64,000 nt of DNA from Streptomyces clavuligerus (GTDB lineage Bacteria > Actinomycetota > Actinomycetes > Streptomycetales > Streptomycetaceae). Under the pieces are notes generated by a model, which saw only the letters and a program-made list of their open reading frames with translations, had not been told where the DNA came from and ran no database searches. Positions 61,126 through 64,000 of this stretch are shown here, one piece after another. How positions within the stretch are numbered: position 1 is the first letter of the stretch; each line of letters starts with the position of its first letter. Made by a program: the position numbers and the translations under genes. The stretch covers positions 1,674,001 to 1,738,000 of the forward strand of contig NZ_CP027859.1 of NCBI RefSeq assembly GCF_005519465.1, read 5' to 3'.

Positions 61126-61333
61126 GTCCGTCCGCTCCTCCCACGGCAGACCCACGCTACCGCCGGACCGGGCGCCGGGAGCCATTCGCCGAACGAGCAC
61201 ATCACCCGTCGAATCGCTGTACGGAAACTGTCGGGGACTCCCGTATCCGGTAGGGAGCGAACCGTACGCACCCGGATTCCTTCCCGTGGGCCGGCTGCCG
61301 GAGTCGGCCGTGGCCGGCGTGGTGGTGGTTCTG

Positions 61334-61831
61334 TCAGTGGCGTCGTCGGCCGGGTCGTTCCTGGTCGGGTGCGGGGAGACGAAGGACGCCGAGATCGGCT
61401 CGGGCTTGTTCGTGGTAGGTGTTCATCAGGCTGATCAGCTCTTCTTCCTCAGGCACGGCATCCTGGGCGCGGGTCGCTTCGACAGCCCGCCACAGGGCGA
61501 GGTTGACCTGGTGGGCGGCCTCGGTGGCGGCCGGGGAGGCGAGGAGGACGAGGGTCTCGAACAGCACTGACCTCCTCAGCTCGGCCGATTCCATCGCGGC
61601 GAGATACTCCCGCCGCTCGTCCGATCCCTCCGCCGCGAGCCGGGCTCGTTTCGCCGTGCTCGAAATCTCCTTCACACAGGAGGCGTATTCGATGTAGGTG
61701 CTGAGTTTGCGTTCGTCCCAGCGCGTTGCCATGGTCTGCCGGTGCCGGGTGCGCTCGGCCATGGTGGCTGCCAGGAACGAGGTCAGGGCGCCGACCACGA
61801 CACCGACAAGGGTCACTATCTGAGTGATCAT
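61334..61831 (-). CDS. Membrane-anchored helical protein, unknown
   Basis: The protein has 165 residues: one N-terminal membrane helix (TQIVTLVGVVVGALTSFLAATMAE) followed by a long charged helical region (RTRHRQTMATRWDERKLSTYIEYASCVKEISSTAKRARLAAEG...EAAHQVNLALWRAVEATRAQDAVPEEEELISLMNTYHEQARADLGV). This type is common in actinomycetes as hypothetical proteins. ATG 61831 was chosen because the helix begins there. No operon partner. Confidence 0.7.
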   Translation of the reverse strand: MITQIVTLVGVVVGALTSFLAATMAERTRHRQTMATRWDERKLSTYIEYASCVKEISSTAKRARLAAEGSDERREYLAAMESAELRRSVLFETLVLLASPAATEAAHQVNLALWRAVEATRAQDAVPEEEELISLMNTYHEQARADLGVLRLPAPDQERPGRRRH

Positions 61832-62241
61832 GAGAATGAACTCAATCCCCGCCGGGACAGAACGGCAAGACCGGAAACCGGACAATGTCGGCACACGGCC
61901 ACCGGTGGAACGGCCTCCCCGGATCCCGTGGCGGAGACGTCCACACGGTCCATCCGGCTCGTCCGGGAACGCCGGGGTGGAATGAGCCTGCGGATTGCCT
62001 TCACCCTGTAGCCGATGCCGACTTCCGGTGTCCCCGCCAGGGCGGGTGGCTGCCGACCCGGCCCCGGGGCACGATGTCCCGGGGCCGGGTCGGTGCGCTC
62101 GCTGACCTCTGGACTCAACGAAGGGCGGGGGAGTGTCTCGCGCCCAGCCCATGCCGGGTTTCGCGAGTGCGTCCCGCTGGTCCGGGGTGAGTGTGTCCTG
62201 CCTCATTTTCGTGTTGGAGACCCATAAGCCCAGTTTTCCGG

Positions 62242-63045
62242 TTACGGAATGCGGGCGACGCCGCCCCAGCCGGCGCGCTCGGTGAGGCGGCCGGTGTTCC
62301 CGTCGGGCCGCCAGTTCGGCCAGGAGACGAAGCCGGGCTCGACCAGCTGCAGGCCGTCGAAGAACGCCTTTGTCTGCTCCGGCTCGCGGAAGATGTACGG
62401 GATCGCTCCGGAGTTGTTGTACTCCTCCTGGACGGCACGGTGCTTCTCGTCGGCGGCGGTCGAGTGGCTGAGAGCCAGGTAGCTGCCGGAGGGCAGCCGT
62501 CCGACGAGGCGTCGTACCAGGCCCAGGGCGTCGTCCCAGTCCACTATGTGGCCGAGCACGTCGGAGATGACCAGGGCGACCGGCCGGGTGAGGTCCAGAG
62601 TCTTGAGCGCGCCGTCGATGACGGCGTCGGTGTCCCGCATGTCCGCGAGTACGTAGGCCATGGCCCCTTCGTGGGTACTGAGGCCCATGGCCCCGACATG
62701 CAGCAGGACGAGGGGGTCGTGGTCGACGTAGACGACACGGCAGTCCGCGGCGATACGCTGGGCGACCTCATGGGTGTTGTTGCTTGTGGGGAGACCGGCA
62801 CCCACGTCGAGGAACTGTCGGATACCCGCCTCGCGCGCCAAGTAGCGCACGGTCCGGATCAGAAAGGCCCGGGACTCTTTCGCGAAGGGCTCGATGTCCG
62901 GGTAGCGCTCGCGGTAGGCGTCGCCGGCGGCCTGGTCGGCGGGGTGGTAGTCCTTCCCGCCGAGCCAGTAGTTCCAGACCCGGGCGCTGTGCGGGACCGA
63001 GGTGTCGATCTCCCCGCGGGTGGTTCCGGAGAAGGGTTCATTCAT
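62242..63045 (-). CDS. PF04672-type (DUF574) SAM-dependent methyltransferase
   Basis: The protein has 267 residues: IDTSVPHSARVWNYWLGGKDYHPADQAAGDAYRERYPDI is the textbook family start, then RAFLIRTVRYLAREAGIRQFLDVGAGLPTSNNTHEVAQ (SAM loop), VYVDHDPLVLLHVGAM, and PSGSYLALSHSTAD. GAAAGAGG precedes ATG 63045. Paralogue of 29896-30741 but of a different subgroup (WNYWLGGKD rather than YDAFLNGKD). Substrate unknown. Confidence 0.92.
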   Translation of the reverse strand: MNEPFSGTTRGEIDTSVPHSARVWNYWLGGKDYHPADQAAGDAYRERYPDIEPFAKESRAFLIRTVRYLAREAGIRQFLDVGAGLPTSNNTHEVAQRIAADCRVVYVDHDPLVLLHVGAMGLSTHEGAMAYVLADMRDTDAVIDGALKTLDLTRPVALVISDVLGHIVDWDDALGLVRRLVGRLPSGSYLALSHSTAADEKHRAVQEEYNNSGAIPYIFREPEQTKAFFDGLQLVEPGFVSWPNWRPDGNTGRLTERAGWGGVARIP

Positions 63046-63063
63046 GAGAGTGCCTCTTTCGAT

Positions 63064-63399
63064 TCATCGGGCTGAAGTGCCGTTGCGCACGATGCGTTCA
63101 GGAGTTGCCGGTACGAGGCGACGACATCCCATGTGTCCCATACGGTGGCGCCCCGGGGAAGACCGCTCTTCAGAACGAGTTGGTCCGGGATCTCCGCACG
63201 TCGACCCGGAAATACGTGAGCGCGGGAACGCCGGTCGGAGGGGCAGCGGGCACGCCAGGCGGTGTATCCGCAGGAAGCGGGGCCAGATCCCGTCGAAGAC
63301 CTGCCGCCGGTCCCGGGGTTTGCGCCCCATCACCGGTAACTCGGCCAGCTCCGCCCTCAGACGCCCCCATTGTTCGTCGGTCAGATCCCCACGAGCCAC
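63064..63399 (-). pseudogene. Decayed IS5-type transposase fragment
   Basis: The first 40 codons, MARGDLTDEQWGRLRAELAELPVMGRKPRDRRQVFDGIWPRF, match the start of IS5/IS1372-like transposases (DLTDEQW..L...LP......GRP..DHR.V.DGI.WR). The remainder has lost the frame and no DDE region or terminal inverted repeats are seen. Lies directly upstream of the methyltransferase gene on the same strand. Confidence 0.7.
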
Positions 63400-63481
63400 T
63401 CCAAGATGGTTCCACAGGGAAGATCAATATCTCGAGCACGCCTTGATTCTGCTCGAAAGTCGCTGTCCGTGGGGACGGCTG

Positions 63482-63826
63482 TCAGTCTTGGTCGGCCGTC
63501 CGCGTGGCTGTTGGTGGCCAGAGTTTGTCCGTGGGCTGCCAGGGTCGGGATCGGGCGACGATGCTCCCCGTCGCCGGCTCGACCACCGCCAGGTCCAGCC
63601 GGTCGTCCTGCTGCCGGCGGCTTTCGTACCAGGCGTGTATGCGCCTCTCATCGAGTGGCCCGTCGTCATGGCTGCCGGTCAGCCGTGATGTCTCGGCGTC
63701 CATGAGCATGGGCATCAGCGCAGGCATGTCATCGGCCGTGACCGGCCGGAGCAGTACCTGTTCCCCGCCCAGCGACGGCTTGCTGAGAAAATCCGGGCGC
63801 GAAGCATCTCGAACATGATCAACCAT
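63482..63826 (-). pseudogene. Truncated GNAT-type N-acetyltransferase
   Basis: ATG 63826: PDFLSKPSLGGEQVLLRPVTADDMPALMPMLMDAETSRLTGSHDDGPLDERRIHAWYESRRQQDDRLDLAVVEPATGSIVA, the first half of a RimJ/RimL-like acetyltransferase. It then runs into unrelated text (RSRPWQPTDKLWPPTATRTADQD) and stops. The acetyl-CoA-binding half is missing. Confidence 0.7.
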
Positions 63827-64000
63827 GGCCGCATTGTGCCCGACCGACCCACCCGACAGCCCCCCGATAATTGCCACAGACCCCTTGCGACCGGGGACAC
63901 AGGGCCTGCGCCTTCTGGCTGCAGAACGAGTTCACGGTCACCGGCAACCCCACCACAGTGGAGTCATCCAGAGCGCCATCGGCAGGCCGGTGCCGGTGAT
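63827..64000. other. Window end, no gene assigned
   Basis: 174 bases; possibly part of a gene continuing beyond the window, but no motif is readable. Confidence 0.3.

Noticed and set aside
1..64000. tRNA, rRNA or a complete insertion sequence
   Set aside because: Scanned by eye for T-loop-like ggttcgaatcc patterns and paired terminal repeats around transposase text; only the decayed IS5-like piece at 63.1-63.4 kb was found.

Overview
The window looks like a stretch of a Streptomyces (or very close actinomycete) chromosome. The DNA is very GC-rich, so nearly every true gene is mirrored by long meaningless open frames on the other strand. GTG starts are common, and the protein families are typical of the genus: secreted I36 / beta-gamma-crystallin-like proteins, PF04672 methyltransferases, SpoIIE phosphatases, CDGSH proteins and a type I-E-like CRISPR repeat. 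No core metabolic or ribosomal genes are present, and many genes are decayed or duplicated. This suits an accessory region such as a chromosome arm. All calls are by-eye readings of sequence and motifs; no database search was run.

Layout. 1-5 kb: the 3' part of a sensor histidine kinase, a large beta-helix (pectate-lyase-3-like) protein and an alpha/beta hydrolase. 5.1-13.5 kb: a poly-gamma-glutamate-type capsule locus on the minus strand (CapA-like lipoprotein, a double sensor/HAMP membrane protein, PgsB/CapB ligase with a long disordered tail, PgsC/CapC, and an NlpC/P60 hydrolase), with a divergent lipoprotein of unknown function. 14.9-22.8 kb: a compact biosynthetic operon on the plus strand. 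It holds an indigoidine-synthetase-type NRPS (A-Ox-T-TE) carrying an in-frame 4-oxalocrotonate-tautomerase-like tail, an EamA exporter, serine acetyltransferase, cysteine synthase and a questin-oxidase-like protein. It has candidate operators upstream, a TTA codon in the tautomerase tail and a strong terminator at the end.

23-38 kb: an island of small secreted proteins. It contains at least four I36-like genes and one broken copy, one of them part of a 0.63-kb direct duplication 14.64 kb apart; a DUF1254/DUF1214 protein beside a broken copy; an SDR; a DEAD-box helicase; a PF04672 methyltransferase; a chitin-binding (CBM14-like) protein; and an overlapping four-gene operon of secreted proteins whose second member looks like an aerolysin-type pore-former. 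38.5-45 kb: a MarR-regulated two-gene oxidoreductase/membrane unit, a graveyard of gene fragments, a PaxB/Pyr4-like membrane cyclase, a TolB-like secreted protein and a two-repeat CRISPR remnant.

45.7-50 kb: a second small biosynthetic group (O-carbamoyltransferase, clavaminate-synthase-like Fe(II)/2OG oxygenase, GT4 glycosyltransferase). 50-64 kb: a mosaic of small and broken genes: a Zn-ribbon protein, an NAD(P)-binding reductase, a SpoIIE phosphatase plus a duplicated fragment of it, a beta-helix-like small protein, a double CDGSH Fe-S protein, two frameshifted secreted proteins, a RelE toxin module, a second PF04672 methyltransferase, a decayed IS5-type transposase and a truncated GNAT acetyltransferase.

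The most interesting items are the indigoidine synthetase-tautomerase fusion with its sulfur/serine partner genes, the four-gene secreted operon with the putative pore-former, and the carbamoyltransferase/oxygenase/glycosyltransferase trio.
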